57,611 nt of DNA from Cyclobacteriaceae bacterium (GTDB lineage: Bacteria > Bacteroidota > Bacteroidia > Cytophagales > Cyclobacteriaceae): NCBI GenBank assembly GCA_012033595.1, contig JAAUQL010000027.1, forward strand, positions 1-57,611, in the 5' to 3' direction. The position numbers and the translations under genes were made by a program. Under the pieces are notes generated by a model that saw nothing but the letters and a program-made list of their open reading frames with translations, made no database searches and had not been told where the DNA came from. Below, piece by piece: positions 19,738-29,701 of this stretch; positions within the stretch are counted from its first letter, which is position 1, and the number at the start of each line of letters is the position of its first letter.

Positions 19738-21114
19738 ATGAAAAAAAATATTATTCTATTACAGATGGTTTTGAGTATGTCCTTGGTGAGCCAGGGGCAG
19801 CAATACCCATATTTCAACCAGTACATTCTCAATCCATATGTTTACAATCCGGCCACGATAGGCAATAGTGGCTACAACGAATTAAATTTTTTTTATCGGC
19901 AGCAATGGTTGGGGGTTAACGATGCCCCCAAGACACAGGCATTCAATTTCCAATATCCCACGCGGAAGAGTTTGTCGTTTGGGCTCAATTTTTACAACGA
20001 CAAGGCGGTATTGCTGAGCAGCAGTTCGCTTACCCTTGGATTGGCCTACAAAGTGCCTTTATCAGACCGGCAGTATATCAAATTTGGATTGTCAAGTGGT
20101 TTGGGGATGAACAATTTTGATCTGGAACAAGTTGAAAATCCCGATGATCCGGCCGTGCGAGGAGTGCTCGACAAGACGTCCTTTCTCACGGGTCAATTTG
20201 GAGTACACTATTACCTCAAAGGGCTAAAGCTTGGATTTTCGCTACCGCAATTGTATAAATACAGCGCATTGGATACGGAGGATTTCCAGCGGATCGACAT
20301 TGATCAATTGGACAATTATATACTGACGGCGAGCTATAAGTTTGCGATAGGAGCGAGCAACCTTGGCTTGGAGCCCTTTGCGCTGTATCGCAAGAGCGAA
20401 TTGCTTCCCACGATGGTGGAGGCAGGAGCAATGCTGGATTACAAGGAGGTGTTCTGGGTGGGAGGTAGTTACCGCAAAGACTATGGCGGAACGGGCTATG
20501 TAGGCTTCGACATCATGCAGAACCTGTCATTTGGCTATGCCTACGAGTTTGCCGGTGGCCAGCAGGTGAGTCTTGGCAAAGGCACCCACGAGTTCAATTT
20601 CAAGGTTCGCTTTGGCAAGGATAAGAACAAGAAAGAAAAGCAGCTGTTGACCCAGTCGGCCAGGGATGAGGAATATGCAACGCCCATTGTGCTAGAGAAA
20701 AGGCCCACAGTTGAAGCAGAAACAACACCGGCGATACTGCCGCAAGAGTCCGATCTTACTGTCACCGCCCCAGAGATTAGCGGCGATGAAGAAGTACAGG
20801 AAGAAGAGGTGATAGAAATAGAAGAAACAGCAATAGAAGACCTGCCCGACCCAAACATCAACAAGCCAAAGCCGGCATTTGCCCAGGGCTACTACGTGGT
20901 TTTGGGGGCATTTGAGATATTCGAAAACGCGGTGAACTACAAAGGAATATTGGAAAAGAAAGGGATAGAAACGCGCTTTGGCTATGTCGAAGACCGGAAG
21001 CTCTACTATGTATATCATCTGCATACCAGCAGCTTTGACGAAGCCAGGAAACTCCAGTCGCAATTCGCCCGGCTCAAAGAATTCAATGATGCGTGGGTGT
21101 ATGATGTGAGGTAA
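19738..21114 (+). CDS. PorP/SprF-family outer-membrane protein with C-terminal SPOR-like domain
   Basis: This is a T9SS-associated outer-membrane protein of the PorP/SprF family, with 458 residues from the ATG at 19738. The frame runs back to a TTG at 19678, but the signal peptide (MKKNIILLQMVLSMSLVSQGQ) fixes the start. The family opening is YPYFNQYILNPYVYNPATIG, then YRQQWLGVNDAPKTQ and repeated barrel strands. Residues about 300-370 form an acidic, proline-rich linker (QEEEVIEIEETAIEDLPD). The last 75 residues (GYYVVLGAFEIFENA to WVYDVR) look like a SPOR domain, a fold that binds peptidoglycan. PorP/SprF proteins usually sit next to, and are needed for, type B T9SS cargo, matching the PKD protein just upstream. 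The base composition here and in the end of the PKD gene is richer in GC than the surroundings. Confidence 0.88.
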   Translation: MKKNIILLQMVLSMSLVSQGQQYPYFNQYILNPYVYNPATIGNSGYNELNFFYRQQWLGVNDAPKTQAFNFQYPTRKSLSFGLNFYNDKAVLLSSSSLTLGLAYKVPLSDRQYIKFGLSSGLGMNNFDLEQVENPDDPAVRGVLDKTSFLTGQFGVHYYLKGLKLGFSLPQLYKYSALDTEDFQRIDIDQLDNYILTASYKFAIGASNLGLEPFALYRKSELLPTMVEAGAMLDYKEVFWVGGSYRKDYGGTGYVGFDIMQNLSFGYAYEFAGGQQVSLGKGTHEFNFKVRFGKDKNKKEKQLLTQSARDEEYATPIVLEKRPTVEAETTPAILPQESDLTVTAPEISGDEEVQEEEVIEIEETAIEDLPDPNINKPKPAFAQGYYVVLGAFEIFENAVNYKGILEKKGIETRFGYVEDRKLYYVYHLHTSSFDEARKLQSQFARLKEFNDAWVYDVR

Positions 21115-21142
21115 ATAGGCCTAAACACGAATACCATCTACA

Positions 21143-21180
21143 AAAACCCGAAATTGCAATGATTCAATTTCGGGTTTTTT
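21143..21180 (+). terminator. Rho-independent terminator after the PorP-like gene
   Basis: A perfect 14-bp stem, AAAACCCGAAATTG (21143-21156) and CAATTTCGGGTTTT (21165-21178), has an 8-nt loop and a T-tail. It lies 29 bp after the stop. Confidence 0.92.
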
Positions 21181-21754
21181 ATTAAACTCTACTTTCCATC
21201 GCTTATCCTCAATAGGAAATGGAACTTAAAAAATGGCAACTGGAGAATCTGCGTATATTTTCCTACTTCTTTGCTAGTGATAATCCTTCAAAATATCTTT
21301 TTTCAGCAATTATTGATTGATTTCCGGCCATGGTGGAATGCGATGTATCTAAAGCCATCAAAAAGTTAACAAAAAGATAATTTTAAGTTGTTGTTTCAGA
21401 AAACTTACATCAATAAAGGCTAAAATCATGCATTTGAGATGTGCTCAGGAAGATGCTAGTGAGAGGAATGGTGCACTTAATTTATTATATCATAGCAAGT
21501 TACATATTTTATTTTCTAGTTTGACGGGTAATACTAAATAGGGCGTAAATCACACTTCGAAAGAATCTTGGGCAAAAGAATTTTTTTTAAGATTCGAAGA
21601 CTAAAAATATTACTAAAATTATTTTTTATATAAAAATATTTATATAATTTTATGCCAAATTAATTCCATAGGTGTAAGGTGTTCAATCTATGAGAGTTCA
21701 AATTTGTATCTCAAGGCATAAAAAAATTAAAGTCCATAATCAAGTAATCTAACT
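21181..21754. other. 574-bp AT-rich intergenic region before the second giant esterase
   Basis: I see no credible ORF and no full TTG/TAnnTTTG promoter, though AT-rich stretches at 21600-21660 could hold one. An imperfect inverted repeat, CTTCG-aaag-AATCTT at 21555-21569 against AAGATTCGAAG at 21589-21599, could form an 11-bp stem with a bulge. It is the longest non-coding stretch in the window. Confidence 0.4.
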
Positions 21755-24700
21755 ATGAAAACACTCTATCGAATCTTCGGAATACTATTGATAATAGTAT
21801 TCTTTTCAATTTCAGAGGTCTTTAGTCAGTACACAAAACCATTTCCTAATTCAAAACCACCTTGGGGACAGTTTGGCGAATGGGGCTATACCAGTACTGG
21901 TACCAATTGGGACACCAGACCCTATTTATCTTTTATTTATAAAGATTTACCATTCAGAATAATGCCTCCAAAGGGTGTTACCTATTCAAATGGTCAATGG
22001 GTGAATAGTGACCCCGGTAAAAGGTATCCGTTATACTTGTTTCTTCATGGACTTGGAGAGACTGGAGAAAGCCAGCCTTATATCCATCCGGTATTTGGAG
22101 AGATCAGTAATAACAACAAGCAACTCTTACATGGAGGCCAGATGTTTCGGGACAAGGTCAATAATGGGACATTTGATGGATTTTTGCTTTATCCGCAAAC
22201 GTTGAACGGGTTTTTTGCTGATGCAAACAATATAAACATCCAGGAAATCATTAAAAAATTGATCAGTGATGTATATGTAGATGAAAACAGGATTATTGTG
22301 AATGGACTTTCTGCTGGAGGAGTTGGAGTATGGAACATTACCAGGGACTATCCAAAATTATTTGCCGGAGCAATACCCATGTCTGGTGTTAATACCGAAA
22401 ATGTAAATGACATACCTAAACTTGTGCATATACCATTTTGGTTGGCACAAGGCGGAAAAGACAGCAGGCCAACAGCCCAAACCGCTCAGGTAGTGGTGAA
22501 TGCCTTTAACAATGCCGGAGGTTATTTGAGATATTTTTTATATCCTGATTTGGGTCATGGTACATGGAATACGCTATGGGCAGAGCCGGATTTTTTCCCT
22601 TTCATCAATAGTTTACATAAGAATAACCCTATGGTCTTTTTCCAAAGGAATGAATTCTGTACCGGTGACATAGTGAGTGTAAAATTAGGGTTTACTGCCG
22701 GATTTGATGGTTACGAGTGGAGAAGAAATGGCCAGGTAATAGCAGGAGCCAACTCTAATGAATTGACAGTAACGCAATTGGGCACATATGAAGGAAGGTT
22801 TAGAAGAGGATCGGTATGGACAGATTGGAGTCCCAATCCGATCGTTGTAAAAATAAAAGATGCAACAACTACACCTCCCATTTCCATAGCTGGATTGGCA
22901 AGCAATGTTTTACCATCTCCTGATGGCAAAACTACAGTCGTGTTGGAATTGCCAGATGGTTTTGAGACCTATCGTTGGAAAAAAGTGGGCAATGATGAAA
23001 TTATAGGAAATGCTAAAACAATTTCAGTGGGTGATGTGGGAGGATACATTGCAACCGTAACAGAAAAATTTGGATGTTCGAGTAGTTGGTCTGATCCTAT
23101 GTTTGTGATACCTAACAATGGAACCAATAAACCTGATGCAGCAGCTGATTTGGTTGGTTTTGCTCCAAATAAAACCCAAATTCAGCTGTATTGGGTTGAT
23201 AATCCAAATTCACAGTACAATGAAACAGGTTTTGAAATTTATCGGAGTGAGTTATCAGGTTCAAATTATGTTTTAGTAGGGAAAATAGCGAAGGATTTGA
23301 CTTCCTTTTTGGACAGCGATTTAGTTCCTGGTAAGAATTATTTTTATGTGGTAAGGTCTGTTAATGCTACATCAGCAGGGTCTTTGTCTAATGAAGCTTC
23401 AGTAGTTACTCAAATTGACAAAAGTGCGCCAACGGCTCCACTTAATTTGCAATTGCTTTCTTCAAGTCGAAATAGTGTGTCTTTAAGCTGGTTAGCTTCA
23501 AGTGATGATGTAGGTGTATATAAGTACGAAATTTATAAGAATGGCCAAAAGGTAATTGTCACATCTAACACCAATGCTTCCGTGTTTGGGCTTGTGGAAG
23601 GAAACGTGTATAACTTTACAGTTAAAGCCAAAGATGTAGCAGGAAACTTATCGCCTGCAAGCAATCAAGTGACAGCAATGGCTGCAAACAATGGATTAAG
23701 CTATAAATATTATCACGGTTCGTGGAACCTTATTCCAGATTTTAATGCCTTGTCACCTGTTAAAGTTGGTACGACAGAAACGTTCAATTTAGATGAGCGT
23801 ACCCAAAACGACAATTTTGGTTTTATGTTCGAAGGAAACATCAATATTCCAACTTCCGGAAACTATATTTTCTACCTTAAATCTGATGATGGAAGTAAAC
23901 TTTATATTGATGGCACCTTATTGGTGAACTATGATGGATTGCATGGCGCTGGAGAAAAAAGTGGTAGCAGAACATTAACTGCCGGAAGCCACCAAATTAG
24001 AGTGGATTATTTTGAGAAAACCAGTGGACAAGCATTGGAGGTAAGGTGGCAGGGCCCAGGAATTTCGAAGCAAATTATTCCTGCATCTGCGCTAAAAGAT
24101 GAGGTTGTTTTACCTGGAGCTGCTCCATCAGTTCCAACTAATTTAATGGCGAGTCCGATATCTTACAACCAGATCAATCTGACCTGGGCTGACAATAGTA
24201 ACAATGAGACAGCATTTCAAATATATCGTGCTGAGAATTCAGCAGGGCCATTTTATCCTATTGCACTTACCGACTCTAATGCAACAAACTATCAAGATAA
24301 GGAGCTGAAAGCGCTAACCAAGTATTATTATAGGGTAATGGCCATAGGTAAGTATGGAGAATCAGGTTTTTCTGATGAAATTAACCAGGGACTTGAATAT
24401 GCTTACTACGAAATAAACAACATGAGTTCTTTGCCAAATTTCAATAATTTCGTTCCTGTAGAAACAGGTTCAATCGGAAATTTTGATATTTCAGTAAAAA
24501 ACCGAAATGATAATTTCGCGCTGGTATATAGCGGTAAAATCACCATACCTACTTCAGGTTCATATACATTTTACACTTCTTCCGACGATGGTAGCCAATT
24601 GTTTATTAATGATAACCTCATTGTGAACAATGATGGTTTGCATGGAACTCAAGAAAGAAGTGGTTCACTGAATTTGAATCAAGGTACTCATGATATCAAA

Positions 24701-27700
24701 GTAACTTTCTTTGAAAGAGGTGGAGGCGAAGTACTGCAAGTAAGATGGCAAGGACCTTCGATTGCCAAGCAATTAATTCCAACTTCGGTTCTGAAAGATG
24801 AGGATATAAATGCAACTACGTTGAGCCTTCCTCCAGGGCCGATTCCCCCATCCAACCTTGTTGCAGTTGCAAATTCTTCTAATTCAATAATTCTGAACTG
24901 GGATGATAACAGTGACAATGAAGATTATTTTGAGATATACAGGTCAATAAGTGATGCCAATAATTTCATCTTACTTACTACAATAGATGGACAGGATGAA
25001 GCAAATATTGAGTTTATTGATAATGGATTGTTTACCAATGTAGCATATCATTATTACGTAAAAGCGGTTAATGTTGGAGGTTCGGTTGAAAGCAATCAAT
25101 CATTTGCGACCACGCTCAATAATGCTCCTGTATTATCCGATATCGTTAACTTTTCAATGAGGTTTGGTTCCACGCAATATGTGGATGTATTTGCCTCTGA
25201 TCCCGATAATGAATCGCTTACATTCGAGGTGACTAACTTACCTTCATTTGGTTCATTAAGTACTTATGGAGATGGGACAGGATTAATTACGTTCGAACCA
25301 GGTATCGAAGAAGTAGGACTTTATGAAAATATAATTGTAACTGTGCGTGATGAGCATGGTGGAATGGATCAAACAGAATTCAGTGTACTTGTCAACAACA
25401 ATTATGTACCTGTTATTACGCCAATCGCTGGTCAAACTTTGACAGAAGGTCAGACTTTGGAATTGAATGTAGTCGCTAGCGATCAAAACAATGAGCAAAT
25501 CACTCTTGTAGGTGTTAATCTCCCTTCTTTTATTCAATTGACTGACAATGGCGATGGAACTGGTGTCTTAAGCGTTAATCCTACATTTAATGATGCGGGC
25601 TCTTATAGTATTAGCATAAATGCTTTGGATGAGCAGAATGCCGTTGCTTCAACTTCCTTTATTTTGGTCATTAATGATAAGAAAACCAATAGGAGTATTT
25701 TTGTGAACTTCAATAATGGGAGTAATGCCCCGGCGCCATGGAACAATACAAACAGGGTGCCGCAAGCAGGCAATACTATGAATGGGCTCTTGGATTCTGA
25801 TAATGAAAATTCAGGCATCAATATGGAATTTGTGACTACTTGGGGTCCTGATTTCGGTGGTACGGGTAATAGCGGAGTGATAACTGGTAATGATTCTGGC
25901 GTTTATCCAGATGTGGTTTTGAGAACCTATTATTTCGCTAGTGATCTGAATAACAAAGTGTTAACACTGACAGGTCTTGATCCTATGTTGTCTTACAATT
26001 TCACATTTATGGGAGCAAGTGGAATCGCTGGAATGAAAAATACTATTTATGAAATTAATGGCCAGTCTGATACTTTGAATGCCTCCAACAATAGTAGTGA
26101 AACTGCCAGCTTGAGCGGTTTAACTCCCAATGCTCAGGGCGAATTGACCATAAATGTTCGAAAAACCACAAATTCAAGTTATGGCTACTTAAACGCTATG
26201 GTCATTTCTTCTTATTTCACCGACGGAAATGCGCCAGTGGCACCAGGTGGACTCGCTGGGATATCAAATGAACAGGGTACTTCCCTTACCTGGGATGACA
26301 ATTCCACGAATGAATTAGGTTTTAAGGTTTACAGATCTATTGATGATGGTGCTAACTATATTATGATTGCTTCATTAGCTGGTGATGTGGATACTTATAT
26401 CGATTCCGATGTTATCGGTAGCACTTCTTACAAATATTATGTTGAAGCTTACAATGCAATCGGAAATGCTACATCCAATGTGGTAAGTGTGTTTACAGTC
26501 AATGCTGCCCCAATTGTAGATGTAAGTGATTTGATAGAGGTTGCTGTAGGTCAAATTTCAATCCTTGATATTAGTTATAGTGATCCGGATGGAGATAACG
26601 TTGTTTTAAGTACCAATGGCTTGCCTGCTTTCGGAACACTCGTTGACAATCAAAACGGAACTGCCACTATTTCATTCAATGCTTCCAGTAGTGATAAAGG
26701 TGATTACGCCTTTGATGTAATAGCTACTGATTCGTACGGTAAATTCTATCTGAAAAGTGTGGATTTGAAAGTGGTGGATAATTCAATCTCCTCATATTTT
26801 GTCAATTTTAATTTTACATTTAATGAAGGTGCTCCTTGGAATAATTTCACAAAAAGTCCATTTGCCGGCAATAGAATAGATAATATTTCTAATAACAATG
26901 GTATAGTTTCAACTATTGATGTGGTATTGGTGAATGGCTTTGAAGGAGCAAATGAATTGGGTATGAATACGGGAAATAATTCTGGGATTTATCCTGATAA
27001 TGTAATGCAGACCTCATATTGGGAGTCAAGTAATAATACGAAAAACATCTCTATAGAAGGGTTGAAACAAGGAAATTTGTATAACCTGGTGTTTTTTGGT
27101 AGCAGGAATGGTGGAGGCAATAGAACTACAGATTATTCAGTAGGGGGAACAACGGTGTCACTTAATGCTTCCTATAACACCTCCAATACTGTCCAAATAA
27201 ATGGTGTTTCTCCCGATGCACAAGGAAAAATTGTAGTAGGCGTGAAGAAAGCTAGTGGAGCAAGTTATGCATATATCAACGCGATTGTAATTCAGGAATA
27301 TGAAGATAGTGGCATACCATTGGCGCCCAGTTTGTTAACTGCACAGTCAATCTCTAAATCCGTAATCAATCTAAACTGGTTAGATAATTCAGTTGGGGAG
27401 CAAGGGTTTGAACTTTGGAGATCAGAAGGTGAAAATGGTTCTTTTGTTCTTATCCAAACCTTAGGTGAAAATGTTAAGTCGTATTCCGATGCTGGTCTTA
27501 CTGCCAACACCACCTATTCATATAAGGTTAGGGCGATTGCAGATGATGCTAATTCAGATTTTTCTGAAATTGTAACGGTCGGAACATATGCCTATTCGAT
27601 TCTTATCAACTTCAATGATATTTCAGGCGGTCCATATCCTTGGAATAATATACTTGCCGGATCATTCTTCTTAAACGACTCCAGGTCTAATTTGATAAAT

Positions 27701-28438
27701 GATATTGGCAATAATACGGGTATTTCGCTGACGCTTGTCGATGAGTTTGAAGGTGAGAATCCATGGGGCGTTGTTACGGGAAACAATTCCGGGGTTGTGC
27801 CAGATGCCGTCATGGAAGGTTCTTATTGGTTAGACCCAAATAGCAAAGGCCAGTTCTTAATTTCCAATTTGGATTATTCCTTTGGATATAACTTTGAATT
27901 CTTCGGTAGCAGGGCAGGAGATGGTAACAGAACAACAAATTATATTATTGGTGAAAAAAGTGTTTCTCTAAATTCTGCCTTCAACTCGACGAACACTGTT
28001 CAGATTGGAAACGTTTATCCCGATCAGGATGGGCAGGTATTGGTGGAAGTAGCCACAGCTTCAGGTTCATCTTTTGGATACATAAATGCCATGATGATAC
28101 ATGTGTTCCCAGTTAGCCAAAGCAATGCACGAAATATTGCTAAACTTGACATTTCAAATGATGAATTGAATCGTGGAATTAATGTTTATCCAAACACTTT
28201 CACTAATCATCTGAATGTTGATTTCTTGGGCAATAGTCTGGATACATACAAAGTTTCACTGGTAGATATTCAGGGAAGAATGGTATTTGCGAAGGAAGTC
28301 GATTTGAAGGGACGAGATCATAGAAATGTTCAATTAGAGTTGAACAGCAGAGATCTACGAGATGGTATGTATATGCTAACTATTACCAACTCTAAAGATC
28401 AAAGAGAGGTATTCAAATTAATCAGATCATCAAAATAA
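21755..28438 (+). CDS. Giant secreted esterase with FN3, PA14, cadherin-like and triplicated domains; T9SS type A C-terminal domain
   Basis: This intact protein is 2,227 residues long. It has a signal peptide at 1-24. An alpha/beta-hydrolase esterase spans about 60-290, with GLSAGG (Ser186), GGKDSRP (Asp236) and LGHGTW (His268). Two Ig-like segments reach about 460. Fibronectin-3 domains lie near 463-556, 560-645, 790-880 and 1029-1120. Two PA14 sugar-binding-type domains lie at about 649-783 and 882-1018. Cadherin/He_PIG-like domains span about 1122-1305 and 1580-1675. A domain I cannot name occurs three times at about 1312-1488, 1679-1848 and 1946-2119, with FN3 domains between copies. Residues about 2130-2227 form a T9SS type A sorting domain (INVYPNTFTNHLNVD, VSLVDIQGRMVF, GMYMLTI). 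It is predicted to be secreted or surface-anchored, to bind sugars and to cut ester links. It pairs in design with the PKD-type esterase upstream but uses the other sorting-signal class. Confidence 0.9.
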   Translation: MKTLYRIFGILLIIVFFSISEVFSQYTKPFPNSKPPWGQFGEWGYTSTGTNWDTRPYLSFIYKDLPFRIMPPKGVTYSNGQWVNSDPGKRYPLYLFLHGLGETGESQPYIHPVFGEISNNNKQLLHGGQMFRDKVNNGTFDGFLLYPQTLNGFFADANNINIQEIIKKLISDVYVDENRIIVNGLSAGGVGVWNITRDYPKLFAGAIPMSGVNTENVNDIPKLVHIPFWLAQGGKDSRPTAQTAQVVVNAFNNAGGYLRYFLYPDLGHGTWNTLWAEPDFFPFINSLHKNNPMVFFQRNEFCTGDIVSVKLGFTAGFDGYEWRRNGQVIAGANSNELTVTQLGTYEGRFRRGSVWTDWSPNPIVVKIKDATTTPPISIAGLASNVLPSPDGKTTVVLELPDGFETYRWKKVGNDEIIGNAKTISVGDVGGYIATVTEKFGCSSSWSDPMFVIPNNGTNKPDAAADLVGFAPNKTQIQLYWVDNPNSQYNETGFEIYRSELSGSNYVLVGKIAKDLTSFLDSDLVPGKNYFYVVRSVNATSAGSLSNEASVVTQIDKSAPTAPLNLQLLSSSRNSVSLSWLASSDDVGVYKYEIYKNGQKVIVTSNTNASVFGLVEGNVYNFTVKAKDVAGNLSPASNQVTAMAANNGLSYKYYHGSWNLIPDFNALSPVKVGTTETFNLDERTQNDNFGFMFEGNINIPTSGNYIFYLKSDDGSKLYIDGTLLVNYDGLHGAGEKSGSRTLTAGSHQIRVDYFEKTSGQALEVRWQGPGISKQIIPASALKDEVVLPGAAPSVPTNLMASPISYNQINLTWADNSNNETAFQIYRAENSAGPFYPIALTDSNATNYQDKELKALTKYYYRVMAIGKYGESGFSDEINQGLEYAYYEINNMSSLPNFNNFVPVETGSIGNFDISVKNRNDNFALVYSGKITIPTSGSYTFYTSSDDGSQLFINDNLIVNNDGLHGTQERSGSLNLNQGTHDIKVTFFERGGGEVLQVRWQGPSIAKQLIPTSVLKDEDINATTLSLPPGPIPPSNLVAVANSSNSIILNWDDNSDNEDYFEIYRSISDANNFILLTTIDGQDEANIEFIDNGLFTNVAYHYYVKAVNVGGSVESNQSFATTLNNAPVLSDIVNFSMRFGSTQYVDVFASDPDNESLTFEVTNLPSFGSLSTYGDGTGLITFEPGIEEVGLYENIIVTVRDEHGGMDQTEFSVLVNNNYVPVITPIAGQTLTEGQTLELNVVASDQNNEQITLVGVNLPSFIQLTDNGDGTGVLSVNPTFNDAGSYSISINALDEQNAVASTSFILVINDKKTNRSIFVNFNNGSNAPAPWNNTNRVPQAGNTMNGLLDSDNENSGINMEFVTTWGPDFGGTGNSGVITGNDSGVYPDVVLRTYYFASDLNNKVLTLTGLDPMLSYNFTFMGASGIAGMKNTIYEINGQSDTLNASNNSSETASLSGLTPNAQGELTINVRKTTNSSYGYLNAMVISSYFTDGNAPVAPGGLAGISNEQGTSLTWDDNSTNELGFKVYRSIDDGANYIMIASLAGDVDTYIDSDVIGSTSYKYYVEAYNAIGNATSNVVSVFTVNAAPIVDVSDLIEVAVGQISILDISYSDPDGDNVVLSTNGLPAFGTLVDNQNGTATISFNASSSDKGDYAFDVIATDSYGKFYLKSVDLKVVDNSISSYFVNFNFTFNEGAPWNNFTKSPFAGNRIDNISNNNGIVSTIDVVLVNGFEGANELGMNTGNNSGIYPDNVMQTSYWESSNNTKNISIEGLKQGNLYNLVFFGSRNGGGNRTTDYSVGGTTVSLNASYNTSNTVQINGVSPDAQGKIVVGVKKASGASYAYINAIVIQEYEDSGIPLAPSLLTAQSISKSVINLNWLDNSVGEQGFELWRSEGENGSFVLIQTLGENVKSYSDAGLTANTTYSYKVRAIADDANSDFSEIVTVGTYAYSILINFNDISGGPYPWNNILAGSFFLNDSRSNLINDIGNNTGISLTLVDEFEGENPWGVVTGNNSGVVPDAVMEGSYWLDPNSKGQFLISNLDYSFGYNFEFFGSRAGDGNRTTNYIIGEKSVSLNSAFNSTNTVQIGNVYPDQDGQVLVEVATASGSSFGYINAMMIHVFPVSQSNARNIAKLDISNDELNRGINVYPNTFTNHLNVDFLGNSLDTYKVSLVDIQGRMVFAKEVDLKGRDHRNVQLELNSRDLRDGMYMLTITNSKDQREVFKLIRSSK
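25690..28115 (+). repeat. Three copies of an unnamed domain of about 170 residues in the giant esterase
   Basis: Copies lie at about 25690-26220, 26790-27300 and 27590-28110. Shared landmarks in order: VNFN or INFN at the start, PWNN, TGNNSGIYPD or a close variant, a Y(W/F) position about ten residues on, FFGSRxGxGNRTTxY (in copies 2 and 3), VSLNAxxN with NTVQI, and SYGYINAMVI or a variant at the end. FN3 domains separate the copies. Copies 2 and 3 are closer to each other than to copy 1. Confidence 0.75.
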
Positions 28439-28446
28439 TCTATTTA

Positions 28447-28477
28447 AACAGAGCCTTCTTTTGAAGGCTCTGTTTTT
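28447..28477 (+). terminator. Rho-independent terminator after the second giant esterase
   Basis: AACAGAGCCTTC (28447-28458) and GAAGGCTCTGTT (28463-28474) form a perfect 12-bp stem with a TTTT loop, followed by T residues. It lies 8 bp after the stop. The TTG at 28461 that extends the next frame upstream lies within this hairpin, so it is not that gene's start. Confidence 0.93.
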
Positions 28478-28511
28478 ACATACCTTTTTTTTCTCACAGT
28501 ATATTGTATTT

Positions 28512-29697
28512 ATGAAACAAAGGTTACATAGCTTTGATGCAATGAGGGCTATTGCTATGTTTTTAGGGGTTGTACTCCATGCATCAATAGCTTACAAAGC
28601 AAACCCTGTTTTTGGATGGCCAAGAGATTTTTCCTACAACAATGTAGTATTTGATTATTTATACCATTTCATCCATTTGTTTAGGATGGAGCTTTTCTTT
28701 GCTATTGCTGGTTTCTTTACACATTTTCTGATTTTGAAAATTGGCCCGGGAGAATTTGCAGCTCACCGGTTTAAGCGTATTGTTATTCCTTTTGTACTGA
28801 GTACCATTGTTTTAGTCCCCTTGTCTATGGTGCCATTCCGTTATTTTGACTATATGAGTCAACATGGGACTGAATCTCTTCACTTGGGGGTTGTCCTGAG
28901 CTTAACAATTGATTCGTATAAACAATGGAATGGACTTTTGCACCTTTGGTTTTTGTATGACCTTATATATTTTTACACGTTTACCTTAATTATTTACAGA
29001 TTCAGAAATATTGGTTATATCAAATTTTTGTGGCTAAAGATTTCTGCATTTGTTGGGAGCAACCTCGTTAATCATAAATTAATCGTAGTATTGGGCATCC
29101 TGCTTTTTATCAATACTTTGTATTTCAGTTCGATAGATGTACCGGTCAATACAGGCATAAGGATAAATTTAGCCTTACTTATCTATTATTATACTTTTTT
29201 TGCCTTTGGTATAATTCTACATTTTCTTGTTGACGATCTATGGCGCCTAAAGCGACATGGCTTGCTTAATGTAAGTATAGGACTTTTGCTTTCTATCGTT
29301 AGTTATGCATTTTATATAGGGCTAAACCTCGAATCTCATTTTATCAAATTTATTAATGCCTTTGCAACTGTTTTTTTTTGTTATTGGTTTTTTGGGGGTT
29401 TTTCAGATTGTTTTTAACAAAGAGAACAAATTGATAAGATATTTTTCGGATTCGACTTATTGGCTTTACCTCATTCATGTTGCTATGGTTGCCTGGTTAC
29501 AAGTGCTAATGATTAATAGTGCAGTGCCTGGACTGATGAGATTCATAGTCATTTTGTTAGTGGTAAATGGGGTTTCTATAATCACATACATTTTATTTGT
29601 GAGGTATACTTTTATTGGCAGAATGCTTCACGGTTCTAAAAGACGGGAGGATTCGAATTGGAAAAGAAAGCTAAATTTTATACGAACTAAAGTTTAA
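28512..29697 (+). CDS. Acyltransferase 3 family membrane protein (copy 2), frame broken in T9 run at 29371
   Basis: This integral-membrane O-acyltransferase has about 394 residues after correction. It starts at the ATG at 28512 with the family signature SFDAMRAIAMFLGVVLHASI. A FRMELFFAIAGFF segment and several membrane helices follow, then WNGLLHLWFLYDLIYFY, a WSL-like acyltransferase motif closer to the OpgC/MdoC branch. The first frame stops at 29417. The other frame, open from 29356, carries the expected end: FVIGFLGVFQ, NKLIRYFSDSTYWLYLIHV and a final helix. The T9 run at 29371-29379 has one T too many: eight Ts give TVFFVIGFLGVFQ. This is the only break of the ten that needs a base removed. 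It may be an assembly error or slippage. Confidence 0.85.
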
Positions 29698-29701
29698 TCA
29701 T

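Noticed and set aside
28461-28511. TTG start at 28461 for the second acyltransferase
   Set aside because: The codon lies inside the terminator hairpin loop of the previous gene. The ATG at 28512 begins the conserved N-terminus.
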